A DNA stretch of 47,829 nt from Kitasatospora fiedleri (GTDB lineage: Bacteria; Actinomycetota; Actinomycetes; Streptomycetales; Streptomycetaceae): NCBI RefSeq assembly GCF_948472415.1, contig NZ_OX419521.1, positions 1 to 47,829 on the forward strand, given 5' to 3'. Positions 6,960 to 14,900 of the stretch are shown here, one piece after another. Under the pieces are notes generated by a model, which made no database searches, had not been told where the DNA came from, and was given only the letters and a program-made list of their open reading frames with translations. How positions within the stretch are numbered: the first letter of the stretch is position 1; each line of letters opens with the position of its first letter. The position numbers and the translations under genes are program-made.

Positions 6960-7529
6960 TCAGCGGCCGATGCGGGCCGATTCGAGCCAGGCCGGGCTGG
7001 TGGGGAGGGCGCGGTCGACGTGCGTGAAGCCCTCGCCGAGCAGCTCCTCGGCGGTAGGCAGCAGGCGCTCCTGGTCGACGAGGACGTGGTCCGGGACGAC
7101 CCGCTCGCGGGCGCCGTTGAGCAGGCGGCGGCGCTCGAGGGAGACCTCGAACAGCACCGCGGCGCAGGGGCGCTGCCAGTAGCGGGCGCGGGCGAGCAGG
7201 TGCGCCCTGACGTGCGGCAGCAGGGCCGTGGAGTCGACCACGGTGGTCAACTTCCTGGCGAGGCGGGCGTCCAGGAGCAGGTCCTGGATCTGGGCTGCGA
7301 CGGGGGTGGCGGACTGGTCGGCCGCGGAGTCGGTGGCCATGGCGCGGTACTCGTCCGGGCACAGGCGCCAGGTGGCCGGCCAGCGGCGGGCGGCGTAGCG
7401 GGATTTGCCCGCGCCGGAACCGCCGACGAGGACGATCAGCGAACCGGGGGCGAAGTCGAGCGAGCCGGAGGCGGAGTCGAGCGAGCCGGAGGCGGAGTCG
7501 AGCGAGCCGGAGGCGGAGTCGGGGTGCAC
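6960..7529 (-). CDS. P-loop kinase, polynucleotide-kinase-like
   Basis: This 189-residue ATPase has Walker A GGSGAGKS at residues 36-43. VVDSTALLPHVRAHLLARAR follows about 60 residues later, and a basic lid segment (LERRRLLNGARERVVPD) near 135-150. This layout matches small AAA_33/polynucleotide-kinase-type phosphotransferases that act on nucleic-acid 5' ends or small hydroxyl substrates. Before the core are three perfect copies of a seven-residue unit (DSASGSL) encoded by a 21-bp tandem repeat. Start GTG 7529 is the first possible start; a start inside the repeats is not excluded. With the HAD phosphatase and RapZ-C-like protein nearby it may belong to a nucleic-acid end-processing set, but that is inference. 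Confidence 0.7.
   Translation of the reverse strand: MHPDSASGSLDSASGSLDSASGSLDFAPGSLIVLVGGSGAGKSRYAARRWPATWRLCPDEYRAMATDSAADQSATPVAAQIQDLLLDARLARKLTTVVDSTALLPHVRAHLLARARYWQRPCAAVLFEVSLERRRLLNGARERVVPDHVLVDQERLLPTAEELLGEGFTHVDRALPTSPAWLESARIGR
7458..7520. repeat. Three perfect 21-bp tandem repeats inside the P-loop kinase gene
   Basis: Units at 7458-7478, 7479-7499 and 7500-7520 are identical on the plus strand and keep the reading frame, adding one heptapeptide each. Perfect identity suggests recent slippage expansion and probable copy-number variation between relatives. Confidence 0.9.
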
Positions 7530-7632
7530 GGGCAGGTGGTCCTTCCGGGTTCGTGCCGGTGGGCGATGACGGGCGCGGGCTCCTGAGTGCTTGCTTCACA
7601 CGGGAGCCCGCCCGGGGCCGGGTCCGGCCCGC

Positions 7633-7682
7633 ACGCGCCGGGGCCCCGAGGAGATCGCTTTCTCCTCGGGGCCCCGGCGCGT
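7633..7682. terminator. Strong hairpin terminator
   Basis: A perfect 22-bp stem (7633-7654 with 7661-7682) closes a TCGCTT loop. It lies immediately downstream of the leftward 7687-8136 gene and upstream of the P-loop kinase gene. A weaker pair, GGGCTCC/GGAGCCC, flanks it at about 7577-7609. It is likely an efficient terminator that insulates the two transcripts. Confidence 0.85.
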
Positions 7683-7686
7683 TGTC

Positions 7687-8136
7687 TCAGAGCTGCGGCT
7701 GCTGCCGTTCGGCTCGGAGTTCGGGGTGATCGTCTTCGAAGTTCTGGCGGATGCGCTGCAGGGTGGAGCGGGAGAGGCCGGGGTCGATCAGGCCCCTGCT
7801 GGCCAGGGCCTGACGGATCTCCTCGGCCCCGGGCCGGCGGCGCAAGGTGGTGTAGAGCTGGCGCAGGACGGTGGGGGTGTCCTCCTGCGGCGGCGCGACA
7901 ACGGGGGTCTGCGCGGGGATCGCGATCACCGGGGCGGGCGGGGCAGCGGTGTCCGCGCCGCGGGCGGCGGCGAGCAGGCCGGCCAGGTCGTGCAGTTGGT
8001 CGGCGGTGAACTCGAGCCGGGTGTAGCCGGTGGTTCCGGCGCCGTCGGTGGTGAAGGCGATGAGGGCGGCGGTGCCGTGGCGGTGCTCGACGGCGAACTG
8101 GGCGACGGCGCCGACGACCTGGACGGTGGCGGGCAT
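7687..8136 (-). CDS. Hypothetical protein with C-terminal HTH-like region
   Basis: I place the start at ATG 8136 (MPATVQVVGAVAQFAVEHRHGTAAL); an in-frame ATG at 8145 is nearly as good and the frame is open further upstream. The N-terminal half looks like a small beta-rich domain (GYTRLEFTADQLHDLAGLL). After an Ala/Pro linker, the C-terminal 55 residues (TLRRRPGAEEIRQALASRGL, then LSRSTLQRIRQNFE) have the spacing of a helix-turn-helix. It may be a small transcription factor or plasmid DNA-binding protein. It is transcribed alone between two hairpins. Confidence 0.5.
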   Translation of the reverse strand: MPATVQVVGAVAQFAVEHRHGTAALIAFTTDGAGTTGYTRLEFTADQLHDLAGLLAAARGADTAAPPAPVIAIPAQTPVVAPPQEDTPTVLRQLYTTLRRRPGAEEIRQALASRGLIDPGLSRSTLQRIRQNFEDDHPELRAERQQPQL

Positions 8137-8183
8137 GGTGTCCATCCGTTCTTGAGGCAGTGGTTGCGCGTGTTCAACGAGGC

Positions 8184-8222
8184 CCGGGGTGCGGGAGCGC
8201 TTGCTTCGCTCCCGCACCCCGG
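8184..8222. terminator. Hairpin between two leftward genes
   Basis: The 16-bp perfect stem (CCGGGGTGCGGGAGCG with its complement) has a CTTGCTT loop. It follows the 8336-8710 membrane gene and precedes the start of the 7687-8136 gene. The loop sequence resembles the GCTTGCTTC found within the weak inverted repeat near 7587. Confidence 0.75.
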
Positions 8223-8295
8223 TTCTCGGCCGCGGGTTCGCCTACGCGGTGCGGAGGTTGCGCAGGAGGGGTGGGACCGGTGCTACGGCGGGGAA

Positions 8296-8325
8296 GGGCC
8301 CCTGCTCCGGGTGGGGCAGGGGCCC
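8296..8325. terminator. Hairpin just after the 124-aa membrane protein gene
   Basis: GGGCCCCTGC (8296-8305) pairs with GCAGGGGCCC (8316-8325) around a 10-base loop. It begins 11 bases past the stop of the leftward membrane-protein gene. Together with 8184-8222 it forms a double terminator. Confidence 0.6.
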
Positions 8326-8335
8326 GGGTGGGCTG

Positions 8336-8710
8336 TCAGGCCGTGGCCTCGACGGCTTCGGCGGTGTGGCCGGCCTTGCGCGCCGTCCGCTTGTCCCACC
8401 AGGTCCGCGCGCTCCAGTCGGTGGCGTAGCTCAGGAGGATGTAGGCCAGCGTGGTGCCGACCGCGAGAATCCCGTGGGCCCATCCCCACTGGCTGGTGTG
8501 TGTGGTGGCGGTGATGGCGTTTCCTCCGCCGATGGCGCTGATCAGCGTGATGATGCCGCTGGCGCACAGCAGGGCGAACTCGGAGTCGGTGACGTTGCCG
8601 ATGCCGTGGTGGATGGCGTAGCGGACGTGGAGGGCCAGCACGGTCAGCTGGACGGCCCACAGGGCCAGGACGACGGCGGCGAGGCCGGACAGGGTGACGA
8701 GGTGGTGCAT
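8336..8710 (-). CDS. Small integral membrane protein (124 aa)
   Basis: The product has three or four hydrophobic segments: residues about 5-28 (SGLAAVVLALWAVQLTVLAL), 45-65 (FALLCASGIITLISAIGGG) and 80-100 (GILAVGTTLAYILLSYA), followed by a basic cytoplasmic tail (DKRTARKAGH). ATG 8710 is preceded by GAAAGGAACC. It lies directly upstream of the GGTTCGC-repeat region at the end of the conjugation block. It may be a spread-type (Spd) protein or a phage-like membrane protein; no family is recognised. Confidence 0.55.
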   Translation of the reverse strand: MHHLVTLSGLAAVVLALWAVQLTVLALHVRYAIHHGIGNVTDSEFALLCASGIITLISAIGGGNAITATTHTSQWGWAHGILAVGTTLAYILLSYATDWSARTWWDKRTARKAGHTAEAVEATA

Positions 8711-8818
8711 CGGGTTCCTTTCGTGAATGGTGCGGCCAATTTTCGGCGGTGGTGCGGTACTTGATCCGGGCTTTGGAGGGTTTCGTCTGGTTAGCGACGG
8801 TCGGCGGCGAGGGTGCTC

Positions 8819-9560
8819 GGTTCGGCGGGCGAACCTGCCCAGCGCCCTCGGGTCGGGCTGTTCGCGAACCGGCCCCGGGGTGCGTGGTTCGCCTCTGGGC
8901 CGGTTCGCGGTTCGCGGGTCGAGTGGTGAACCGGTTCACGGTGAACCGGTTCGCAGTTCGCCGAGTGCGGTTCGCGGTTCAGGCGGCGGTGCGGTTCGCG
9001 AACTCGCGGCGGGCGTCGGTGAGGCGGTGGTAGGCCGTGGTCTTCTTCAGGCCGAGGTTCGCCATGACGTAGTCAAGGTCGACCGTGTCGTAGCCGACGG
9101 CTTCGATCAGGGCGAGGACCTGCCGAACCTGCTCGTCCACGAGCTCCTGGGCGGCGCTGCGCCGGTTCGAACCGTCCGGGTCCGGGCCGGTGCGCTGCTG
9201 GTCGGCGGCGGTTCGCGGCCCGGAGGCGGTCCCGGCCGGTTCGCAGGTCGGCGTGGTGCGGTTCGCGGCCTCCAGTTCGCGACGGCCGCCCGTCGCGCCG
9301 GAGCGCGCCGCGGGCAGGGCCGGGTTCGGCGAACCGCCGGGCCCCTTGGGGGGCTGGTTCGGCGAACCGGGGCGGGTGAGGCGAACCGCGAACCGGGGGA
9401 CGGCGGCCGGGGTCGGCGAACCGGAGAGCGCGACGATCAGGGTTCGGTTCGGCACGGCGGGCAGAGCGCGCAGCGGCATCCAGTCGCCGACGCCGATCGC
9501 GGCGGCGACGATGCGGCGAACCGTGCCGAGGCCGGTTCGGCGAACCATCGCCCGGTGGTT
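8819..9560. repeat. Dense GGTTCGC/GCGAACC short-repeat region
   Basis: The 7-mer GGTTCGC, its complement GCGAACC and one-base variants (GGTTCGG, CGGTTCGA) recur many times from 8819 to about 9555. They are tightest in the non-coding part 8870-8998, with at least six exact copies. That part includes the 14-bp palindrome GTGAACCGGTTCAC at 8926-8939 followed by GTGAACCGGTTCGC. The array continues into the 3' end of the next gene, where it codes a Pro/Arg/Asn/Gly-rich stretch. Candidates are a transfer-origin (clt) or iteron-type protein-binding array. Confidence 0.6.
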
Positions 9561-11471
9561 CGCGGCGGCGCTCCAGGCGAGCTCGACGGTGGACAGCGAC
9601 TCGTCGGTGATCGCCAGCGACCACGCGGTGAAGGAGTGGCCGGGGTAGCGGGCCCAGCGGATCGCGCCGATGGTCGGCCGGGACTTGGCGACCTTGCCGT
9701 CCGCGCGGAGCTTGGTGCGGTGGATGAGGCGGGCGTAGAGCTCCCACAGCACCATGCCGGTGATGCTCATGACCGAGAACGCGACCGCCCTCGGGGTGGG
9801 CTCCCAGTAGCTGAGCTGGTCGACCATCTTGTGCGAGGCCGGGTCCCACCTCTGGCCGGTGACGGTGGCGGAGGCGTGCCAGTAGTTCATGACGGCCGCG
9901 CCGATGGCGAACACCCAGGTCGAGACGCGGTACAGGGTGCCGCTGTCGCCGACCTTGCGGGCCTCGTGGTACATCCACGCGACGAACGCCGTGGACAGCT
10001 CCCAGGCGGCGGCGAACAGCACGGTGAACGGGGCGATCCAGCCCAGGATGTCGTGGGCGAAGCCGGCCTGGCCGGTCCAGGCGACGGCCATCGGCGCGGT
10101 GATCGGCACGATCGCCAGCAGGCGGCGGGCATTGGCCTTGACGAACGCCTTCACCCGGCCGACGGCGGTGGGCTTCCCGGCGCGCTCGGCAACCCGCGCC
10201 TCGCGCTTGAGGCGGCGCCGCTCCAGCCTGCGGACGGTACGGCTGGTGGCCTGCCGCAGCTCCTCGGCCGCAGCGGCAAGGTCCTGGGCGGCGAACTGGC
10301 GCAGCCGCTCCGCCTCGCCTTCCGTCTTCTTCGCCGCGGCCAGCGCCTGGTTACCGTCGCTCTTGAGCGCGGCCGCGGTCTTCTCGGCCTGGCGCAGGAT
10401 CTTCTCGGCGTCCTTCGTCGCGTCCTGCAGCAGCCGGGCTGCCTCCGCGTCCGCCCGCGTCCGCTGCTGGCCGGCCTCCTGCTCGGCCCGGGCGCGGACC
10501 TGGTCGGCGTCGGCCGCGGCCTTGGCCCGCACCTCCCGGGCCGCATCCGTGGCCTGGTCGATCTCCCGGTCCGCGTCCTCGCGCAGTCGGCGGACCTGGA
10601 CGCGCACCCGCTCGGCGTCCTGTTCAGCGACGCGGCGCAGCTCGTCGGCCTGCTCCCGGGCGCTCTCCAGCAGGCCGTCCGCGCGGGTGCGGGCGTCGCC
10701 GATCAGGGTGTCGGCCTGCCGGGTGGCGTCCTGCCGGACCCGCTCGGCCCGCTGCTCGGCGCGGGCGCGCAGTGCCTCGGCGTCCCGGTCGGCCTGGGCG
10801 AGGATCTCCTCGGCCCGCTGCTGGGCGGTGCGGGCGGTCTCGGTGGAGGCCTGCTCAGCGCGGGCCAGGATCTCCTCGGCGGCGGCGGTGTCGAGCCGGG
10901 CCTGCTCGACCGCCTGGGCGCGGATCTGATCGGCCTGTTCAGCAGCGGCCCGGGTCAGGCCGGCGGCCTGCTGCTCGGCGGCGTCGATCCGTCGGCGGGC
11001 GTCCTCCTCGCCTTCCTCGCGCCGCTCGGCGGCGTCCTCGACGGCGCTCTGGCGGATCAGGTCGGCGTGGTCGTTGGCCATGTCGAGCACCTGACGGAAC
11101 GCCGCTTCGGCACGCTGCGTGAGCATCTCGGCCTCCGCCTCGGCGGCGGCGCGCAGCGCTTCGGCCTCGGCGGTCCACTGCTGGGCGGTGGCCAGTTCGG
11201 CGTCGGCGGCGCGGCGGGCGCGGCGCAGCAGGGTGTCGGCGGCGGCCTGGGCGAGGTCGCGGATGTCGGCGGCGCGGTCGGCGGCATCCGCCAGCACCGG
11301 GTCCGCGGCGGGCCGGGTAAAGGTCGCCGGGACGGTGGCGGGGGTGCCCTTCGGCGGGGTGTCGGCGGGCTTCGGCACGGTGGCCGCGGGCGGCTTGGCG
11401 GCGGTCTTCGCCGGGGGCCGGGCCGGGCCGGTTCGGGGCTTGCGGGGGGTGGTGGTGCGGGCCGGGGTCAT
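8979..11471 (-). CDS. Coiled-coil/DUF2637-like membrane protein with C-terminal HTH
   Basis: This 830-residue protein starts at ATG 11471 behind GGAGAG. Residues 1-60 are Pro/Ala/Thr-rich. Residues about 60-430 form an exceptionally long Ala/Glu/Arg coiled coil with repeated RAEQxAExxRxxA-type units. About 445-600 hold several membrane spans (RLLAIVPITAPMAVAWTGQA, WIAPFTVLFAAAWELSTAFV, WVFAIGAAVMNYWHASATV, VAFSVMSITGMVLWELYARL), like the DUF2637 proteins of Streptomyces conjugative elements. The last 130 residues are a Pro/Gly-rich linker plus an HTH-like end (VDLDYVMANLGLKKTTAYHRLTDARREF). It lies directly downstream of traB and probably supports transfer or intramycelial spread at the membrane. 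The HTH could contact the repeats that overlap its own gene. Confidence 0.72.
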   Translation of the reverse strand: MTPARTTTPRKPRTGPARPPAKTAAKPPAATVPKPADTPPKGTPATVPATFTRPAADPVLADAADRAADIRDLAQAAADTLLRRARRAADAELATAQQWTAEAEALRAAAEAEAEMLTQRAEAAFRQVLDMANDHADLIRQSAVEDAAERREEGEEDARRRIDAAEQQAAGLTRAAAEQADQIRAQAVEQARLDTAAAEEILARAEQASTETARTAQQRAEEILAQADRDAEALRARAEQRAERVRQDATRQADTLIGDARTRADGLLESAREQADELRRVAEQDAERVRVQVRRLREDADREIDQATDAAREVRAKAAADADQVRARAEQEAGQQRTRADAEAARLLQDATKDAEKILRQAEKTAAALKSDGNQALAAAKKTEGEAERLRQFAAQDLAAAAEELRQATSRTVRRLERRRLKREARVAERAGKPTAVGRVKAFVKANARRLLAIVPITAPMAVAWTGQAGFAHDILGWIAPFTVLFAAAWELSTAFVAWMYHEARKVGDSGTLYRVSTWVFAIGAAVMNYWHASATVTGQRWDPASHKMVDQLSYWEPTPRAVAFSVMSITGMVLWELYARLIHRTKLRADGKVAKSRPTIGAIRWARYPGHSFTAWSLAITDESLSTVELAWSAAANHRAMVRRTGLGTVRRIVAAAIGVGDWMPLRALPAVPNRTLIVALSGSPTPAAVPRFAVRLTRPGSPNQPPKGPGGSPNPALPAARSGATGGRRELEAANRTTPTCEPAGTASGPRTAADQQRTGPDPDGSNRRSAAQELVDEQVRQVLALIEAVGYDTVDLDYVMANLGLKKTTAYHRLTDARREFANRTAA

Positions 11472-11517
11472 GGCCGGTCTCTCCTTCGATCGGTCACGGC
11501 GGGTGAGCTGTACGGGG

Positions 11518-11665
11518 TATCTGGGGTGTCTGGGTCGGGGCCCCGTCTGGGGCCGTGTCTGGCATCGCCGGGGCGGTTTTCGGGGGGCCCTGGCGGCCCC
11601 ATACACCCCATACGGGCAGGTCAGAGCCCACTACGGCGGAGGGACCCCAGACGGGCTGTCTGGGG
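11518..11665. repeat. Cluster of GTCTGGGG repeats downstream of traB (clt candidate)
   Basis: Six near-identical octamers lie in the 226-bp spacer after the traB stop: TATCTGGGG 11518, TGTCTGGG 11527, CGTCTGGGG 11544, TGTCTGG 11556, CCCCAGACG (opposite strand) 11645 and TGTCTGGGG 11657. TGTACGGGGT also occurs twice (about 11510 and 11680) and CATACACCCCATAC once. In Streptomyces conjugation, TraB recognises clt through several copies of a specific 8-bp repeat, often beside traB. The spacer also contains the hairpin GGGGCCCC. The clt role is inferred. Confidence 0.55.
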
Positions 11666-11697
11666 CCCCTCCCAGGGCCTGTACGGGGTGCTGCTCG

Positions 11698-14217
11698 CTA
11701 CGCTCGGTGCTGCTCCTGGTAGCGGTTGATCGCGGTCTTGAGGGTCTCGGCGTAGTAGCCGAGGCCCGGCCGCTCGACGCCGGGGACGCGGAGCTGGCCG
11801 CCGCCGGGGCGCTCGACGCCGACGTCGCGGAGGTAGCCGTTGACGGCGAGTCCGAGCTCCCGCGGCTCGTAGCCGAGGAGCTCGGCGAGCGGTCCGGTGT
11901 GCATCCGGCCGCCGGCCTTCTGAATCTCGTTGTAGGCCCGCAGGAGCAGGATCGGGATGCCGTCGGGCGTGAACTCCACGCCCTGGTCGTCGTCCTCGTC
12001 GTCGTCGGAGCAGTAGACGCCGTCCTCGTCGTCCTCGACGTCGACCTCCAGGTCGTCGCCGTCCTCACCGAACGGGTCGTCCGGCTCGGCGGGCTGCGGT
12101 GACTGGCCGTAGTTGGGCAGCGGGGTGCCGACGCCCAGGCGGCGCATCGCCGCTTCGATCGGGTCGGCCCACTGGCCGCGCAGCCGACCGGCCGCGTGGC
12201 GCAACCGCAGCAGCTTGTCGATCATGCGGGTCATGTCGGCGCCGTCCAGCCACAGGCCGCGTACGCGGCGGTAGCGGTCGGAGAGCAGGATGCCCATGCC
12301 GCGGATCGCCGGGTCGAGGCTGGAGGCGTCCCAGCCGGCGCGGGCCGCACCGGGGGCGAGCGCCATGTTCGACTCGGTGACGTCGGTGACCCTCATCGCC
12401 CATTTCCAGCTGATGTTGCCGGTCACCAGGCGCGGCAGTACCCCGTCGGCGCCCTTGGAGATCACCTGGGTGGCGAGGACGAGGATGATGCCGAAGGCCA
12501 GGCCGCGGGCGGAGAGCGCGGCCAGCGCGTTCTTGATCGCGTTGCCGTGCTTCTTGTCGCCGGTCAGGGCCGCGACCTCGTCGACGATGACGAGCTCCAG
12601 GCCGCCGAGCTCGCTGATCAGCTTCGGGTCGTCGATCTGCTCCATCCCGTAGCGCTGGAGGATCTCGGCGCGCCGCCCCATGTCGTCGACCAGCGCTTCC
12701 AGCAGGACCTTGGCGCGCTTGGCGCCCCGGCTGCCGGTCTCGTCGACGAACGACGCGGCAAGGTTGCGCCAGCGGTCCTGGCCGGGGGCCTTCCCGTCGA
12801 TCACCCGGAGGTTGACGCGCAGGTCGAGCAGCCCGCCGGCCGCAATGGAGCGGATGGCGGCGCCCTTGCCGGAGCGCGAGGCCCCGCCGATCGTCAGGCT
12901 GGTGTCTTTGAGGATCAAGTTCACCAGCGCGCCGTAGGCGTCGTAGGCGACGGGGATGCCGTCGGCCCACACGTCGACCGTGTCCATCTCCGGCAGCGGC
13001 GACAGCCGCGCCTCGGTGAACGGGTCGGTGGTGAAGGCCGCGACGGCGACGGTCTTGGCGTTGCCGCCCGCGCTGGCGTGGACCGGGTCGAGGAAGAACC
13101 GGGCGCGGTCGAGGCCCATCTCGCCCGCGATCTGGCCGAGCTTGGGCAGCACGGTCTCCGCGGTGACGCCCTCGCCCTTGGGCAGGACGACGTGGGCCAT
13201 CCAGCCGCCTGACATGCGGGTGATCGAGACGGGCGCGGCCAGGCGCACCACGCCGTCGCTGATCGCCCCGGCGGCGAGCATTGCCTCGGTGAGCAGCGCG
13301 GTCTCCTCGCAGTCCAGTCCGCCCTCGGGGCCGGCCGGGGCCGCGTACTCGGCGGCCGGGGTCCACGTCGCGGTGAAGCCGGCGTCCGTCGGCGCGGTCG
13401 GGGCGGCGGGCTTGGTGAACACCGGACCCGTCGCCGTGCCGGGCGCCGTGGCGGCGGCCGGGCCGGGGCCGGCCGGGCGGGCGGCGGAGGGCGGGGCGGG
13501 GTAGTCGAGGGCCTGGACCTCCGGCGGGCCCGAGCGCCAGCCGGAGATGCGGCCCTTGGCCCAGGACAGGGCGAGCAGGCCGCCGGACAGGCCAAGCAGC
13601 AGCACCGGGCTGCCGAACTGCACGATGGCCGCGCCTGTGGCGACGCCGCAGGCGATGGCGCGCCAGCGGCGGCGGTTGGACATGCGGCGGCGGTGCGCGG
13701 CGAGCTCGGCGGCGGTCGGCTCGCGGTGCCCGGTGTAGGGCTGCTGCTCGAGGCCGCGCACGTACTCGCGCCAGGTCGCGGCCTCGGCGCGCAGCGTCTC
13801 GGCGGCCTTCTGGGCGGCCGCGTGGTCCTTGGGGGTGGAGTCCTCGCCGGTGCCCTCGGCGGCGCGCTCACCGGCGAGCTTCTCCAGCTCGTCCACCTTC
13901 GCGGTGAACTTCTCGACGGCCTGCTTCTGCTCCTCCTGCCACTCGGCGTACCGGGTGTTGAGCCAGTCGGCGCGCACGTGCTCGTCGCTGAGCAGGCTGC
14001 TGTTGAACCAGGCGCTGCGCTCGCTGCGCAGCACCCGGCCGCCCTGGCGGGCGTAGGCCCACTCGCGGCGGGCGGTCTCGGACAGGAACGTGGCGATGCT
14101 GCGCCGGGCAGGGCCCGGGTCGGCGGCGCTGGTGCTGGTGGCGGTGTCGTCGTCGACGAACTCGCCCTCCAGGACCTCGATGTCGGCGGGGGCGGGCAGG
14201 CGGGTGTCGGTGCTCAC
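11698..14217 (-). CDS. traB: TraB-type FtsK/SpoIIIE conjugative DNA translocase
   Basis: This 839-residue protein would pump double-stranded plasmid DNA between hyphae as a membrane-anchored hexamer. The N-terminal 180 residues are helical and charged. Residues about 185-225 contain the membrane anchor (AIACGVATGAAIVQFGSPVL). The motor follows, with Walker A GGASRSGKGAA near 443-453 and Walker B LELVIVDEVAAL near 537-548, then ISWKWAMRVTD-type FtsK motifs. An acidic linker (Asp/Glu run near 725-750) precedes a C-terminal winged helix (about 756-800, LLLRAYNEIQKAGGRMHTGPL). This order matches TraB of pSVH1/pIJ101-like elements, in which the winged helix reads 8-bp clt repeats. Start GTG 14217; GGAGGAGCCCC lies upstream. 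It is likely repressed through the GntR operators at 20.4 kb. Confidence 0.9.
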   Translation of the reverse strand: MSTDTRLPAPADIEVLEGEFVDDDTATSTSAADPGPARRSIATFLSETARREWAYARQGGRVLRSERSAWFNSSLLSDEHVRADWLNTRYAEWQEEQKQAVEKFTAKVDELEKLAGERAAEGTGEDSTPKDHAAAQKAAETLRAEAATWREYVRGLEQQPYTGHREPTAAELAAHRRRMSNRRRWRAIACGVATGAAIVQFGSPVLLLGLSGGLLALSWAKGRISGWRSGPPEVQALDYPAPPSAARPAGPGPAAATAPGTATGPVFTKPAAPTAPTDAGFTATWTPAAEYAAPAGPEGGLDCEETALLTEAMLAAGAISDGVVRLAAPVSITRMSGGWMAHVVLPKGEGVTAETVLPKLGQIAGEMGLDRARFFLDPVHASAGGNAKTVAVAAFTTDPFTEARLSPLPEMDTVDVWADGIPVAYDAYGALVNLILKDTSLTIGGASRSGKGAAIRSIAAGGLLDLRVNLRVIDGKAPGQDRWRNLAASFVDETGSRGAKRAKVLLEALVDDMGRRAEILQRYGMEQIDDPKLISELGGLELVIVDEVAALTGDKKHGNAIKNALAALSARGLAFGIILVLATQVISKGADGVLPRLVTGNISWKWAMRVTDVTESNMALAPGAARAGWDASSLDPAIRGMGILLSDRYRRVRGLWLDGADMTRMIDKLLRLRHAAGRLRGQWADPIEAAMRRLGVGTPLPNYGQSPQPAEPDDPFGEDGDDLEVDVEDDEDGVYCSDDDEDDDQGVEFTPDGIPILLLRAYNEIQKAGGRMHTGPLAELLGYEPRELGLAVNGYLRDVGVERPGGGQLRVPGVERPGLGYYAETLKTAINRYQEQHRA

Positions 14218-14365
14218 GGGGCTCCTCCTGGTGAGGCGATTGCGGGTCGGGGGTGCCGGGCGGTTGCGGCCGTCCGCACCCGGCTGCGCCCGCCGCGCGG
14301 GGCGGTGGGGCAGGGGTGCGGGCGACCGGTGGCGTCCGGAAGGGCGCGGGGGTGGTGATGGCGGG

Positions 14366-14884
14366 TCAGCCGACGTAGCCGAGCAGCGTCGCCCCGGCCG
14401 AGTTGACGGCGGGGATGACGGTGACGGCGACGGCGCCGCCGAGGACGGCGGACAGGCCGAGCAGGACGCCCGCGACCGTGCCGCGGCGGGCCATGCCCTT
14501 GCTCGCCTTGTCGAGCACCTTCCACAGGCCGATCAGGGCGACGGTGACCAGGAAGAGGATGATGTTGCCCTCGGCGGACAGCTCGACCGGCGTGGCGCGC
14601 ACGGCCCGGGTCGAGTTGCCGCCGGCCAGGCCCCACAGCGCCAGCGACCCGGCGCCGTTGCCGAGCCAGGTGATCACCCCGGCGCCGAAGCCGATCAGGC
14701 CGCCGGTGCACATGCTCGCGAGGCCGCCGTAGGCGATGCCGCCCGCGAACGGGATCAGGGTCTTCCAGTCCTTCTTCTTGGCCTTCCAGTTCTTCTTGGC
14801 CCAGGCGACGCCGAAGTGGACGGGAATGCCGAGGCCGACGGCCAGGCCGCCGGCGGTCAGGGCGGTGGCGGGGATGTTGAACAC
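14366..14884 (-). CDS. Spd-like integral membrane protein (172 aa)
   Basis: The protein has at least four hydrophobic spans: residues 5-30 (LTAGGLAVGLGIPVHFGVA), 45-75 (GIAYGGLASMCTGGLIGFGAGVITWLG), 105-122 (NIILFLVTVALIGLW) and 135-165 (TVAGVLLGLSAVLGGAVAVTVI). A very basic loop (KKNWKAKKKDWK) follows the first. This is the usual profile of spread (Spd) proteins in the tra operons of Streptomyces plasmids, which assist movement across septa. The gap after it to traB (148 bp) holds no gene. Confidence 0.65.
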   Translation of the reverse strand: MFNIPATALTAGGLAVGLGIPVHFGVAWAKKNWKAKKKDWKTLIPFAGGIAYGGLASMCTGGLIGFGAGVITWLGNGAGSLALWGLAGGNSTRAVRATPVELSAEGNIILFLVTVALIGLWKVLDKASKGMARRGTVAGVLLGLSAVLGGAVAVTVIPAVNSAGATLLGYVG

Positions 14885-14900
14885 GGTGGTGACCTCCCGG

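Noticed and set aside
3337..7182. A 1281-codon open frame on the plus strand opposite dnaN and its neighbours
   Set aside because: It is the antisense shadow of well-supported leftward genes: Gly/Val/Arg/Gln-rich low-complexity translation, no domain, and it covers the recognisable DnaN.
11543..11548. GGGGCCCC hairpin as the traB terminator
   Set aside because: It is short and embedded in the GTCTGGGG repeats; the repeat explanation accounts for it better.
8727..11729. A 1000-codon plus-strand open frame
   Set aside because: It is opposite the coiled-coil/DUF2637-like gene. Composition is Gly/Leu/Val-biased without domains, as expected for a shadow frame in GC-rich DNA.
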